Assembly: GCA_947452765.1 (NCBI GenBank)
Contig: CANGDR010000001.1
Coordinates: 1 to 64,000 of the forward strand
Origin: Actinomycetota bacterium
GTDB taxonomy: Bacteria; Actinomycetota; Actinomycetes; S36-B12; UBA5976
Direction: 5' to 3'
DNA length: 64,000 nt
The notes under the pieces are model-generated. The model searched no databases, had not been told where the DNA came from, and saw nothing but the letters and a program-made list of their open reading frames with translations. Position 1 is the first letter of the stretch. Every line of letters begins with the position of its first letter. The translations under genes were made by a program, and so were the position numbers. Shown here one piece after another: positions 15,859-24,291 of the stretch.

Positions 15859-17684
15859 GGGGCACTTAGCGCAGTGTTAATCATTGCTCCAAATGCCATT
15901 GCGCCGGTTTGATTCAGGTGCACGCCGTCAGGTGCAAACCAGCCTTTGTGGCCCTTGGAAGTCGTAGCCCAATCTGCCAAGCGAACATTTGGATACAAGG
16001 GGACTAAGGCTGCAATTGTCTGATTGTTTGGCTTCATCCAAACTCGTGGCACTTGGTCGTTGATTACTACAACACGAATGCGATCGGACAGTTCATCCAA
16101 AATGGACTTTAGGTCATCAGCTTGGATAATTCCGTTGGTTCCCATGTGGATTATCACCGTATTGCCTAACCGTCCCTCATTTCTGCGGATCCTGATTCGC
16201 TCTGCAATGACTTTTGGCTGTCGACCGACTTCAGCATCGATAGAAATTTTTCCCAATGCTTGTTTCATTCCAGCTCGGGCACTCAGCACGACAGAGTCGC
16301 CAAATACCACCGTTGCAATTTTCGATCGTTCAATAATTAGTACCGGTTTTACGACTGAGTCTTCTGATGGTGAAGCTGTAGGAACCGGCACACTAGGAAC
16401 CGGCACTGGAGTCGGATCTTCGTCGATCGCTGTAATTCCACCAAGTCCAGTAACGCTCGACGCACTCGGAGTAGGCGCAGTTACGAGTCCAAAGAGACTC
16501 ACGAGTATGAGCGCTGCAGTCGCTCCTGAGATTACGAAAGTTCGAACCTTTGGCCTTGGGATTCCAGCACTTCGCCAGGCTGCCAAGCGGATCCCGATTG
16601 CTCCCTTTCTAACTGGTAGTTCGATGAATCGGTAAGAAAAATCTGATATTGCTAGCACTAGGGCAAGCTTGAAAAACAAAGTGAAAGATTCCGACCATGT
16701 AACATCGACCCCAGGGCGCAGCAATACAAAAATTGGCCAATGCCAGAGGTACATTCCATAGGAACGATCGCCGAACCACCGTAGAGCTGGATTTCCAAGG
16801 TAGGTACCAAATCTCAAGCCTGGGTGGGCAGCGACAACGATTAGTATGGCTGTTAAAAGTGACAGGATCAGGAATCCGCCTCGATATAACCAGGGCGTAA
16901 GTTCGTTCACTCCGAAGAAGAAATAAAACAAACCGCCGATACTAATTAGGCCAAATAAATTCATTGCGGCAGCTCGATCTGCAGTAATCCGTGGCTTCAA
17001 TTTTTCAGAATTCCACAATGCCGCTGTAGCAGCACCAATCAATAAGCCCATGGCATGGGTGTCTGTGCCAAAGTAAACCCGGCTTGGGTCATTAGGAACG
17101 GGGTATCCATGGGTTACTGACAGCTGCGCCATCCAGCAAGTTGACGCAATTGCAAACCCAGTAGAGGTTATGAAAACTTTAGTTCTTGTTGTAATTCGTC
17201 CCAAGCGAAGTTTTGCTAGTCCAAGAATTGCCAGCGGCCAGATTACATAGAACTGTTCTTCTACTGAAAGTGACCAGAGGTGCTGGAGTAATGGCGGGCG
17301 AGAAATGTTCACAAAGTATGACTGATCAAAAAATAAATAGGACCAGTTCAAAACAAATGTAATTGCCCAAGGTAAATCTCGGCGAACTTGGAATGCCGCA
17401 TCATGAACAAATAATCCGGATACGGTTACGGCAAAAAGTAAAACCAAAAATAGCGCTGGAAATAGCCTTCGAATCCGGCGAATATAAAAATTTGCTCTGT
17501 CAAGTTTTTGGGTGAGAGCGACCTCGTTCAATAAAAGTGAAGTAATCAAGAATCCAGATAACACGAAGAAGACGTCTACTCCGAGAAATCCACCCATAAC
17601 TTTTGATATGTCAGCGTGATAAATAATGACAGCTAAAACTGCGATGCCTCTGAGGCCATCTAGACCTGGCATCCGCTTCAACAT
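15855..17684 (-). CDS. Membrane O-acyltransferase with C-terminal SGNH hydrolase-like domain (OafA type)
   Basis: Acyltransferase-3 membrane protein that probably O-acetylates a surface polysaccharide or peptidoglycan. 609 residues. The N-terminal acyltransferase domain (about 1-370) has ten hydrophobic segments, GLDGLRGIAVLAVIIYHAD with the catalytic His, and SVEEQFYVIWPL. A Pro/Ser/Thr linker (about 405-445) leads to an extracytoplasmic SGNH domain with VVFGDSVVLSARAG, HMGTNG and APDGVHLNQTG, so Ser, Asn and Asp-x-x-His are all intact. The start ATG has GAGGCGA upstream. Acceptor unknown. Its end is fused to the convergent metG stop. Confidence 0.88.
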   Translation of the reverse strand: MLKRMPGLDGLRGIAVLAVIIYHADISKVMGGFLGVDVFFVLSGFLITSLLLNEVALTQKLDRANFYIRRIRRLFPALFLVLLFAVTVSGLFVHDAAFQVRRDLPWAITFVLNWSYLFFDQSYFVNISRPPLLQHLWSLSVEEQFYVIWPLAILGLAKLRLGRITTRTKVFITSTGFAIASTCWMAQLSVTHGYPVPNDPSRVYFGTDTHAMGLLIGAATAALWNSEKLKPRITADRAAAMNLFGLISIGGLFYFFFGVNELTPWLYRGGFLILSLLTAILIVVAAHPGLRFGTYLGNPALRWFGDRSYGMYLWHWPIFVLLRPGVDVTWSESFTLFFKLALVLAISDFSYRFIELPVRKGAIGIRLAAWRSAGIPRPKVRTFVISGATAALILVSLFGLVTAPTPSASSVTGLGGITAIDEDPTPVPVPSVPVPTASPSEDSVVKPVLIIERSKIATVVFGDSVVLSARAGMKQALGKISIDAEVGRQPKVIAERIRIRRNEGRLGNTVIIHMGTNGIIQADDLKSILDELSDRIRVVVINDQVPRVWMKPNNQTIAALVPLYPNVRLADWATTSKGHKGWFAPDGVHLNQTGAMAFGAMINTALSAP

Positions 17685-17775
17685 TTCTTCGCCTCTTTAA
17701 ACATCGGAAACAGGGCTTGGCATACCGGGATCAGATTTTGCACCCCGACTTAGAAATAGGCTATCTAAGGAACGG

Positions 17776-17781
17776 TAACGT
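17776..17781 (+). promoter_or_regulatory. Predicted -10 box of tatD (leaderless)
   Basis: TAACGT, then GGACGA, then the GTG start at 17788. Confidence 0.5.
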
Positions 17782-17787
17782 GGACGA

Positions 17788-18609
17788 GTGAGCACACCGA
17801 AAATCTCCGAGCCACTTATGGCTCCAGTGGTGGATACGCATTGTCATATGGATGTAACTTTTGATGACGACCACCAACTCCCAAGTGTTGAAGTTGCTAT
17901 GTCGCGAGCCAATGCAATGAATGTCACCAAAGTCATCCAAGTTGGATGTGACGTTGCAAGCTCTAGATGGGCTGCCGAAACCGCTGCCTTGCATTCCGAC
18001 GTTTGGGCAACTGTGGCACTACACCCGAACGCAGCCGCCCATGATCCAAATTTGGATTCCTCACTTGCCCAGATTGCGGAGTTGGCAAAGCTGGCGCAAG
18101 TCCGCGGCATTGGAGAAACCGGGCTGGACTATTACCGAACTGAGCGCAACAAGGCTGCTGCGCAACACGTTTCATTTCGCGCCCATATCGATATCGCCAA
18201 ATCGGTTAATAAGCCATTGATTATTCACGACCGCGATGCGCACGACGACGTAATTCAAACTCTTTTGGAATATGTTGCACCAGAGACTGTCATATTTCAT
18301 TGTTTTTCTGGAGATGAACAAATGGCGCAAATTTGCGCTGACCATGGTTGGTATATGTCGATCCCAGGAGTTATCACGTTTAGGAATGCAGAAAGTTTGC
18401 GAAATGCGGTTCGAGTAATTCCTGATGACTTGTTGCTAGTAGAGACAGATTCGCCATTTCTCACGCCGGTACCGATGCGCGGAACCCCGAATGCCTCAAC
18501 AAATGTGCCATGGACAGTACGGGCTATTTGCGAGGTTAGAGACCAATCTGAAATAGAAATTTGCAATCTACTTTTCTCAAATGCTGAAAGGGTTTTTGGC
18601 CCATTTTGA
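17788..18609 (+). CDS. tatD: TatD-family metal-dependent deoxyribonuclease
   Basis: Amidohydrolase-fold exonuclease/endonuclease that acts on damaged DNA and, in some species, D-aminoacyl substrates. 273 residues. Metal ligands are in place: DTHCHMD near residue 16, GETGLDYYR near 111 with the bridging Glu, IHDRDAHDD near 148, FHCFSGDEQMAQ near 170 and ETDSPFLTPVPMRG near 217. GTG start. It opens the conserved run tatD - cell-wall enzyme - ksgA - ispE. A substrate other than DNA cannot be excluded. Confidence 0.9.
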   Translation: MSTPKISEPLMAPVVDTHCHMDVTFDDDHQLPSVEVAMSRANAMNVTKVIQVGCDVASSRWAAETAALHSDVWATVALHPNAAAHDPNLDSSLAQIAELAKLAQVRGIGETGLDYYRTERNKAAAQHVSFRAHIDIAKSVNKPLIIHDRDAHDDVIQTLLEYVAPETVIFHCFSGDEQMAQICADHGWYMSIPGVITFRNAESLRNAVRVIPDDLLLVETDSPFLTPVPMRGTPNASTNVPWTVRAICEVRDQSEIEICNLLFSNAERVFGPF

Positions 18610-18703
18610 CAAATTTCAACTTGCTTTTACCCCGTAGGTACGAGATACCGTGGAGTTTCGACTAAAGCTGGGTTGCCAGCAAGCTTTGATTTGGGGAATA
18701 GAC

Positions 18704-19507
18704 ATGACACAACGTGGTCGCCATCGTGCGCCCGGTCGCCATGCGCGCCCCAAGGAACGGAACTTACCGTTTCTTGCTGCCGTTATGGGTGGTGTCGTCT
18801 TACTGACCGGTAGTGCAGTCGTCCAGGCAAATTCGTCGGAACAGCCAGCGCCGTATATAGATGTTGTTTCGATGGCGATAGATGGCACAGTTACATATAA
18901 CGTGCGGAACCACGATATATCGACCTCGGTTGTAACCGATACCGAACCAATCAAATTTGCAAGTACCGTCAATGAAGATGCGAATATTGCAGCTGGAACC
19001 GAAATTATCCATACGACTGGAATCAATGGCGCAGCCGAGGTTACTTACGAAGTCAAGGTTGTGGACGGTAAAGAAGTTTCGCGGACTGAGATTGGTCGAA
19101 TCGTAAAAAATGAACCACAAAATGAATTGGTAATTCGCGGAACCGGCGATGCCAAAAATCTTAAAATCGCATTACAGACTGCTGCCGAAACTACAGGTTC
19201 GGTAGAAGGCAACATGAATTATGCAAAACTTTTTATTCAGCAAGAGTATGGCTGGGACGCATCCGAATTTAAATGTCTTGCTCAACTTTGGACCCGCGAG
19301 AGCAAGTGGAATCACATTGCACGCAACCGTACCTCAGGCGCTTATGGCATTCCACAAAGTTTGCCTGGAGCCAAAATGCAATCATTTGGTAGCGATTGGG
19401 CAACAAACCCTGTTACTCAAATCAAATGGGGTGCCGACTACATTCAAAAGCGCTATGACACTCCGTGCAATGCATGGCAGCATTCGCAAATCCACAACTG
19501 GTATTAA
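18704..19507 (+). CDS. G5-domain secreted/anchored cell-wall enzyme with lytic-transglycosylase-like C-terminus (RpfB position)
   Basis: Occupies the place of rpfB between tatD and ksgA. Layout: basic N-terminus (RGRHRAPGRHARPK), one membrane segment (FLAAVMGGVVLLTGSAVV, about 25-42), a short stretch with one weak DUF348-like unit, a G5 domain (about 90-160; EPIKFASTVNEDANIAAGTE, VVDGKEVSRTEIGRIV), a linker, and a C-terminal module with CLAQLWTRESKWNHIARN and SGAYGIPQSLPGAKM. The Glu in TRESKWN fits a transglycosylase catalytic acid. The classical Rpf domain is absent. The track starts at GTG 18650; the ATG at 18704 with GGGGAA upstream is preferred, giving 267 residues. Role in peptidoglycan remodelling is inferred. 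Confidence 0.82.
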   Translation: MTQRGRHRAPGRHARPKERNLPFLAAVMGGVVLLTGSAVVQANSSEQPAPYIDVVSMAIDGTVTYNVRNHDISTSVVTDTEPIKFASTVNEDANIAAGTEIIHTTGINGAAEVTYEVKVVDGKEVSRTEIGRIVKNEPQNELVIRGTGDAKNLKIALQTAAETTGSVEGNMNYAKLFIQQEYGWDASEFKCLAQLWTRESKWNHIARNRTSGAYGIPQSLPGAKMQSFGSDWATNPVTQIKWGADYIQKRYDTPCNAWQHSQIHNWY

Positions 19508-19515
19508 ACCAATAA

Positions 19516-20370
19516 ATGTCTGAACCAACACTTCTTGGCGCTGCAGAAATACGCGCGCTTGCAACTTCGCTGAATGCGACGCCGACAAAGAAGTTGGGGC
19601 AGAATTTTGTAATTGACCCGAATACAGTTCGCCGCATTGTTCATCAAGCGCATTTATCGTCATCTGATGTAGTTGTTGAAATTGGCCCGGGCCTAGGTTC
19701 GTTAACCTTGGCGCTATTGCCAGAGGTAGCGCATGTAGTTGCAGTCGAGATAGATCCAGTGCTTGCAAATCAATTACCCGTCACCATTTCCAAGCATGCC
19801 TCAGCACTGGCGAAAAACTTGACCGTTATTAACGCTGATGCAATGCGAATTGAAACTTTACCAATGAGCCCAACTCACCTGGTTGCAAATTTGCCCTATA
19901 ACGTTTCTGTTCCAGTTGTGTTGCATTTCTTAGAATCGTTTCCATCCATAAAAGAGTTCTTAGTTATGGTGCAAGCCGAAGTTGCTGATCGAATGGCGGC
20001 TGGACCTGGAAGCAAGATTTATGGAGTGCCAAGTGTAAAAATGGCGTGGTACGGCAAGGTTGATAAAGCCGGCGCAGTAGGTCGTAACGTATTTTGGCCA
20101 GCGCCGAATGTCGATTCTGGCTTGGTTCGAATGGTTCGACACGAATCCACTTACGATCCGAAAATCAGAGTTTTGACGTTTTCTATTGTCGATGCTGCTT
20201 TTGGCCAGCGCAGAAAAACACTTCGCACTGCACTTGGATCGATTCTTGGAGCTCCTCCTGAAATTGAGGCGATATTGCGCGCCGCTGGTGTGGATCCTGG
20301 TGCAAGAGGTGAGCAACTCGGATTAGCAGAATTTGTGGCCATCGCGCAGGCCGCAAAGAAAGTAATGTAA
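19516..20370 (+). CDS. rsmA: 16S rRNA dimethyladenosine transferase (A1518/A1519)
   Basis: Also called ksgA. Dimethylates two adjacent adenines in the 3' hairpin of 16S rRNA during small-subunit maturation. 284 residues. [17 protein letters not shown] near residue 20, the SAM-binding [16 protein letters not shown] near 53, and the catalytic [15 protein letters not shown] near 122 are intact. [12 protein letters not shown] near 230 is the C-terminal signature. It begins nine bases after the preceding gene's stop and ends five bases before ispE, so it sits inside one operon. Confidence 0.96.
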   Translation: MSEPTLLGAAEIRALATSLNATPTKKLGQNFVIDPNTVRRIVHQAHLSSSDVVVEIGPGLGSLTLALLPEVAHVVAVEIDPVLANQLPVTISKHASALAKNLTVINADAMRIETLPMSPTHLVANLPYNVSVPVVLHFLESFPSIKEFLVMVQAEVADRMAAGPGSKIYGVPSVKMAWYGKVDKAGAVGRNVFWPAPNVDSGLVRMVRHESTYDPKIRVLTFSIVDAAFGQRRKTLRTALGSILGAPPEIEAILRAAGVDPGARGEQLGLAEFVAIAQAAKKVM

Positions 20371-20374
20371 AGCC

Positions 20375-21286
20375 GTGAGTAAGTCAGTAACCGTTCGAGT
20401 CCCGGGCAAGGTAAATGTTTACCTTGGGGTCGGCCCGCGTGAGTTTTCGGGTTATCACGAATTAGCAACTATCTTTCAGTCAGTAAATGTGTACGACGAA
20501 ATTACAGTGTCACAAGCTTCTGAGTTAAAGATCTCGGTTTCAGGTCGGTATACCGAGGGGGTACCCACTGATTCTAGGAATTTGGCTTGGCAAGCAGCAG
20601 AGCTCGTAGCTCGTGCGTGTGGCGAAGATTCAAACATCCATATCGAAATTGATAAGTCAATCCCAATTGCGGCAGGCATGGCAGGCGGAAGTGCGGATGC
20701 CGCAGCGACTCTAGTTGCTTGTGATGCATTTTGGAATGCTGGAATTCCACGAGAGCAGCTAGACGCAATGGCAGGGCAACTTGGTTCTGATGTTCCCTTT
20801 ATGCTGCACGGTGGATGTGCCTTAGGTGTTGGGCGCGGCGATGTTCTTTCTCCAGTAATGACTCGAGGAGTTTTCCATTGGGTCTTTGCAACTTTTGACG
20901 ATGGTCTATCGACCGCACAAATTTACGCCAAAATTGACGACATGCGTGGATTGGATTTTGAGTTAGATCCAGCCGTTCCTACGGAACTCTTAGGGGCGTT
21001 AACCCGCGGTGATGCGCCTGCACTTGGCAGATTGCTGCACAACGATCTACAAGCAGCAGCCATTGCAGCTAAATCAAAACTCGGTGACGCATTGGAAGCT
21101 GGTCTGGAACTAGGGGCGCTCGGATCGTTAATTTCTGGCAGCGGACCAACTTGCGCATTTCTCGCTCGCGATGAATCATCTGCGATTGATTTAGTAGTCG
21201 CGCTGAAAGCAACAGGCTTGGTAGACCACGTATTTCATGCTCATGGCCCGGTTCACGGAGCGCGAGTTATCTCGACATCAAGATAA
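20375..21286 (+). CDS. ispE: 4-diphosphocytidyl-2-C-methyl-D-erythritol kinase
   Basis: Fourth step of the MEP (non-mevalonate) isoprenoid pathway, phosphorylating CDP-ME. 303 residues, GHMP kinase fold: VRVPGKVNVYLGVGP at the start, the ATP loop IPIAAGMAGGSADAAA near residue 95, LGSDVPFMLHGG near 134, and the C-terminal GALGSLISGSGPTCAFL near 246. GTG start, four bases after rsmA. The product feeds undecaprenyl phosphate and the polyprenyl-mannose donor used by Pmt. Confidence 0.95.
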   Translation: MSKSVTVRVPGKVNVYLGVGPREFSGYHELATIFQSVNVYDEITVSQASELKISVSGRYTEGVPTDSRNLAWQAAELVARACGEDSNIHIEIDKSIPIAAGMAGGSADAAATLVACDAFWNAGIPREQLDAMAGQLGSDVPFMLHGGCALGVGRGDVLSPVMTRGVFHWVFATFDDGLSTAQIYAKIDDMRGLDFELDPAVPTELLGALTRGDAPALGRLLHNDLQAAAIAAKSKLGDALEAGLELGALGSLISGSGPTCAFLARDESSAIDLVVALKATGLVDHVFHAHGPVHGARVISTSR

Positions 21287-21291
21287 TCTTC

Positions 21292-21297
21292 TAGACT
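21292..21297 (+). promoter_or_regulatory. Predicted -10 box of the MarR gene (leaderless)
   Basis: TAGACT, then CATTCT, then the GTG start at 21304. Confidence 0.5.
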
Positions 21298-21303
21298 CAT
21301 TCT

Positions 21304-21813
21304 GTGAGTAACTCAGATGAAGTGGATCGAATCGTTGCAGCCTGGCAGCGCGAGCGTCCTGATCTAGACGTAGCTCCGCTTCAAGTACTTAGTCGAGTCT
21401 CGCGGCTGGCGCGACACCTTGACTTAGCTCGTCGCGAAGCATTTGCGGCTCACGACTTAGAGCCGGGGGAATTCGATGTATTGGCCGCATTACGGAGAGC
21501 GGGCAAACCCTACGCCCTTCCTCCTTCGCAACTCTTATCACCGACTCTGGTAACGAGCGGAACCATGACTAATCGGATCGATCGACTAGAGCAAAAAGGT
21601 TTAGTTAACCGAACCCCAGATCCAAGCGATGGGCGAGGAGTCTTAGTTGAACTTACGTCTTCTGGAAAGTCCGCAGTCGATAAGGCATTAGACGAACTAA
21701 TTACTCGCGAAAATAAATTACTTGCCAAAATTGCTAAAACTGATCGAGAAAAATTAGCCGCGATATTGCGAGATGTTGTTTTGCCATTCGACAATGAAGC
21801 ACAGAGCGACTAA
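21304..21813 (+). CDS. MarR-family transcriptional regulator
   Basis: 169 residues with the winged-helix fold of MarR: an N-terminal helical part (LSRVSRLARHLDLARREAFAAHDL), the recognition region EFDVLAALRRAG..YALPPSQLLSPTLVTSGTMTNRIDRLEQKGLV, and the wing RTPDPSDGRGVLVELTSSGKS. The Asp-x-Arg-Gly turn of the wing is present (DGRGV). The C-terminal dimerisation helices follow. Ligand and targets unknown. It has its own leaderless promoter box. Convergent with the TetR gene, six bases apart. Confidence 0.88.
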   Translation: MSNSDEVDRIVAAWQRERPDLDVAPLQVLSRVSRLARHLDLARREAFAAHDLEPGEFDVLAALRRAGKPYALPPSQLLSPTLVTSGTMTNRIDRLEQKGLVNRTPDPSDGRGVLVELTSSGKSAVDKALDELITRENKLLAKIAKTDREKLAAILRDVVLPFDNEAQSD

Positions 21814-21819
21814 TCAGTC

Positions 21820-22506
21820 TTACTTACGTCGACTGATTAGGTGTGGATCACTTTCTAGACCTACCGCACCATTCCAAACTAAGTTCACTAAATGGGCGAT
21901 TACCTCATCTTTAGGTGTTTCGCGCTCGTCCAACCACCACTGCCCAGTTAATGCCACCATGCCAACGAACATGTGTGCATACATAGGAGCCATTTGAAAT
22001 GGAAATCCACGAAGTCGAAATTCTTTGGATAATAATTCTTCAACTCGTTGTGCAACGTCAGATAGCAAAGAAGCAAAACTTCCAGTAGCAGTTGCTGCAG
22101 ACGATGCAGCGGGCGAGTCGCGTAACAAAATTCGAAAGCCATCAGTGTTGGTTTCAATGTAATCAAATAGCGCGCAAGCTGTTTGCTCTAGAAGTAAGCG
22201 TGGGTGCACTGCTGTCAAAGCTTTAGTGATGGAATTGAGTAAATAATTCATTTCCCGGTCTACGACAACTGCGTATAAACCATCTTTAGATCCAAAGTGC
22301 TCATAGACCACTGGCTTTGAAACATTTGCAGTATTTGCGATTTCTTCGACAGTGACTGATTCAAATCCCTTTTCGGCGAATAGGGCACGGCCGACTTCAA
22401 CAAGTTGGGCCCTACGTTCGTGTCCGGTCATGCGGACGCGATCAACATCACCGGTGCGACTGCGACCAGAAAGGTCAAGCTCGTCATTATCGTGAGTGAT
22501 AGCCAC
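21820..22506 (-). CDS. TetR-family transcriptional regulator
   Basis: 228 residues. The HTH is at about residues 50-75 (VTVEEIANTANVSKPVVYEHF), preceded by RAQLVEVGRALFAEKGFES. A C-terminal all-helical ligand domain has a TetR_C-type pattern. GTG start with AAGGA upstream. A TetR gene sits near glmU and mfd at the same locus in mycobacteria (Rv1019), so this is probably an old core regulator, but its effector and targets are unknown. Confidence 0.88.
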   Translation of the reverse strand: MAITHDNDELDLSGRSRTGDVDRVRMTGHERRAQLVEVGRALFAEKGFESVTVEEIANTANVSKPVVYEHFGSKDGLYAVVVDREMNYLLNSITKALTAVHPRLLLEQTACALFDYIETNTDGFRILLRDSPAASSAATATGSFASLLSDVAQRVEELLSKEFRLRGFPFQMAPMYAHMFVGMVALTGQWWLDERETPKDEVIAHLVNLVWNGAVGLESDPHLISRRK

Positions 22507-22739
22507 CGAGATTCCTTAATCTAGCTATGGGACCGGAAAGTTACTTAAGTGCCTGGATATGTAGTTGCGTGGACAAGTCCAGGCGAGTTGGGTACTAAAA
22601 AAGTGCGTTCATAAAGGTTACCGCAGTTGGGATTGGTGCTTCTTGGCGTTTAAGAAACCTATTCGTTTTGGGAATCCGGTACATACAGCCATAAGATTTG
22701 CAGGCGGGTTAACTGTTTTTTGAGCAGAGTAACCTCGAT
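22507..22739. other. Intergenic region between the TetR gene and tRNA-Gln
   Basis: 233 bases without a credible gene. It holds one inverted repeat, GCCTGGA at 22551-22557 and TCCAGGC at 22578-22584, with a 20-base loop and no T-tract. It must contain the tRNA-Gln promoter; I could not settle on one. Confidence 0.4.
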
Positions 22740-22810
22740 TCCCGGATCGTCTAATGGCAGGACAGCACTCTTTGGAGGTGCTTATCGTGGTTCGAATCCA
22801 CGTCCGGGAG
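22740..22810 (+). tRNA. tRNA-Gln (UUG)
   Basis: Full cloverleaf: acceptor TCCCGGA pairs with TCCGGGA; D arm GTC/GAC; anticodon stem GCACT/GGTGC with loop CTTTGGA, so anticodon TTG; T arm CGTGG/CCACG around TTCGAAT; discriminator G. The CCA end is not encoded. It lies just upstream of glmU, the usual actinobacterial position. Confidence 0.95.
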
Positions 22811-22823
22811 CATTTTCAATCGG

Positions 22824-22829
22824 TAAACT
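22824..22829 (+). promoter_or_regulatory. Predicted -10 box of glmU-prs (leaderless)
   Basis: TAAACT, then AGTTAT, then the GTG start at 22836; 13 bases after the tRNA-Gln end. Confidence 0.55.
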
Positions 22830-22835
22830 AGTTAT

Positions 22836-24281
22836 GTGAGTGAATCCGGGGAACTAAAAAGGCGTCCCGCGGCAATCATTGTTTTAGCTGCTGGCCAAGG
22901 CACTCGCATGAAATCTGCTAAACCAAAAGTGCTTCACACCATTCTTGGATTGCCTCTTGTGGAACATGTTTTGCGAGCCACGTTTCCATTAGATGCAACT
23001 AATACTGTTGTGGTTGTCGGGCATGGCCGCGACGAAGTTGTGGCACAACTCAAGCAAACATACCCAGACGTAAAAATCGTAATTCAGGAAGAGCAAAACG
23101 GTACCGGTCACGCGGTCGCAATTGCACTTGAAACTCTTCCAGAAATAACTGGCTCAGTTCTAGTGCTTGCAGGCGATACTCCGTTACTCACAACTGAGGA
23201 CATGGCAAGAACCATAAATGCCCAAGAAGGTCATGCCGCCGCGGTGCTTACTGCAAACTTGGTCGATCCAACTGGTTATGGGCGGATTGTGCGCGGTTCA
23301 TCAAATGATGTTGAAGAAATTGTTGAGCACCGAGATGCTACGGAATTACAGAAGGAGATAACTGAAGTTAATTCCGGCGTTTACGCCTTTGATGCAAAGT
23401 CACTCAGTGAGGCACTTGGAGAAGTTGATACCAAAAACTCACAAGGTGAACGGTACTTAACGGATGTGCTGGCGATTTTGCGCGCAAAAGGAAAGAACGT
23501 GAATGGCGTTACAACATCGGAAGAAAACATTCTTGGAGTAAACGATCGACGCCAACTCGCTGCTGCCGGCGCCGTGTTACGAACTCGCATTGCAGATGAA
23601 TGGATGCTGGCCGGGGTAACCATGGTTGATCCATCCAGCGTTTGGATTGATCGGACGGTAACTTTGGAAGCTGACGTCACGCTATTACCGAATGTACAAC
23701 TTTCAGGGACTACTTCGATTTACGCTGGGGCAACAGTTGGTCCTGACTGCACGCTGACCGACACCGTTGTCGAGTCCGGTGCATCCGTAATTCGCACTAC
23801 TGCGAACGGGGCACACATCGGAGCTGATGCAACCGTTGGGCCATTCACTTACTTGCGACCTGGAACTGTTCTCGGGGCAGGTGCCAAAGCTGGCGGCTTT
23901 GTGGAAATGAAGAACTCAGTACTAGGGGCCGGAGCGAAAGTGCCTCACCTGTCCTACGTTGGAGATGCAACAATTGGCGAAGGTTCTAACATCGGTGCGG
24001 CAACAGTATTTGTGAACTATGACGGAGTAGCAAAGCACCACACCGAGGTTGGCAAGCACGTTCGAATCGGCAGCGACACAATGCTGGTCGCTCCGCTGAA
24101 AATAGGTGATGGCGCTTATACGGCTGCTGGCTCGGTAATCACGGAAGACGTTCCAGCAGGATCCATGGCTGTGGGTCGCGCCCGGCAACGCAATATTGTG
24201 GACTGGGTACTCCGACGCAGACCCGGTAGCGACTCGGCTCAAGCAGCACTGGCAGACTCATCCAATAAGAACTCCAAGTAA
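22836..24281 (+). CDS. glmU: Bifunctional GlmU: glucosamine-1-phosphate acetyltransferase / N-acetylglucosamine-1-phosphate uridylyltransferase
   Basis: Makes UDP-GlcNAc for peptidoglycan. 481 residues. The N-terminal uridylyltransferase has VLAAGQGTRMKSAKPKVLH near residue 16, EEQNGTGHAVA near 92 and LAGDTPLL near 115. The C-terminal left-handed beta-helix acetyltransferase has VGPFTYLRPGTVLGAGAKAG, the catalytic His region HLSYVGDATIGEGSNIGAA near 371, and NYDGVAKHHTEVG. Ends ten bases before prs, so glmU-prs is one operon as in many actinobacteria. Confidence 0.97.
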   Translation: MSESGELKRRPAAIIVLAAGQGTRMKSAKPKVLHTILGLPLVEHVLRATFPLDATNTVVVVGHGRDEVVAQLKQTYPDVKIVIQEEQNGTGHAVAIALETLPEITGSVLVLAGDTPLLTTEDMARTINAQEGHAAAVLTANLVDPTGYGRIVRGSSNDVEEIVEHRDATELQKEITEVNSGVYAFDAKSLSEALGEVDTKNSQGERYLTDVLAILRAKGKNVNGVTTSEENILGVNDRRQLAAAGAVLRTRIADEWMLAGVTMVDPSSVWIDRTVTLEADVTLLPNVQLSGTTSIYAGATVGPDCTLTDTVVESGASVIRTTANGAHIGADATVGPFTYLRPGTVLGAGAKAGGFVEMKNSVLGAGAKVPHLSYVGDATIGEGSNIGAATVFVNYDGVAKHHTEVGKHVRIGSDTMLVAPLKIGDGAYTAAGSVITEDVPAGSMAVGRARQRNIVDWVLRRRPGSDSAQAALADSSNKNSK

Positions 24282-24291
24282 AGGAACCTAG

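Noticed and set aside
16024-16635. 203-aa plus-strand ORF opposite the acyltransferase
   Set aside because: Shadow of the SGNH domain and Pro/Ser/Thr linker; no start signal or recognisable motif.
18610-18703. c-di-AMP (ydaO) riboswitch ahead of the cell-wall enzyme
   Set aside because: The gap is 94 bases, too short for the aptamer, and lacks its conserved pieces.
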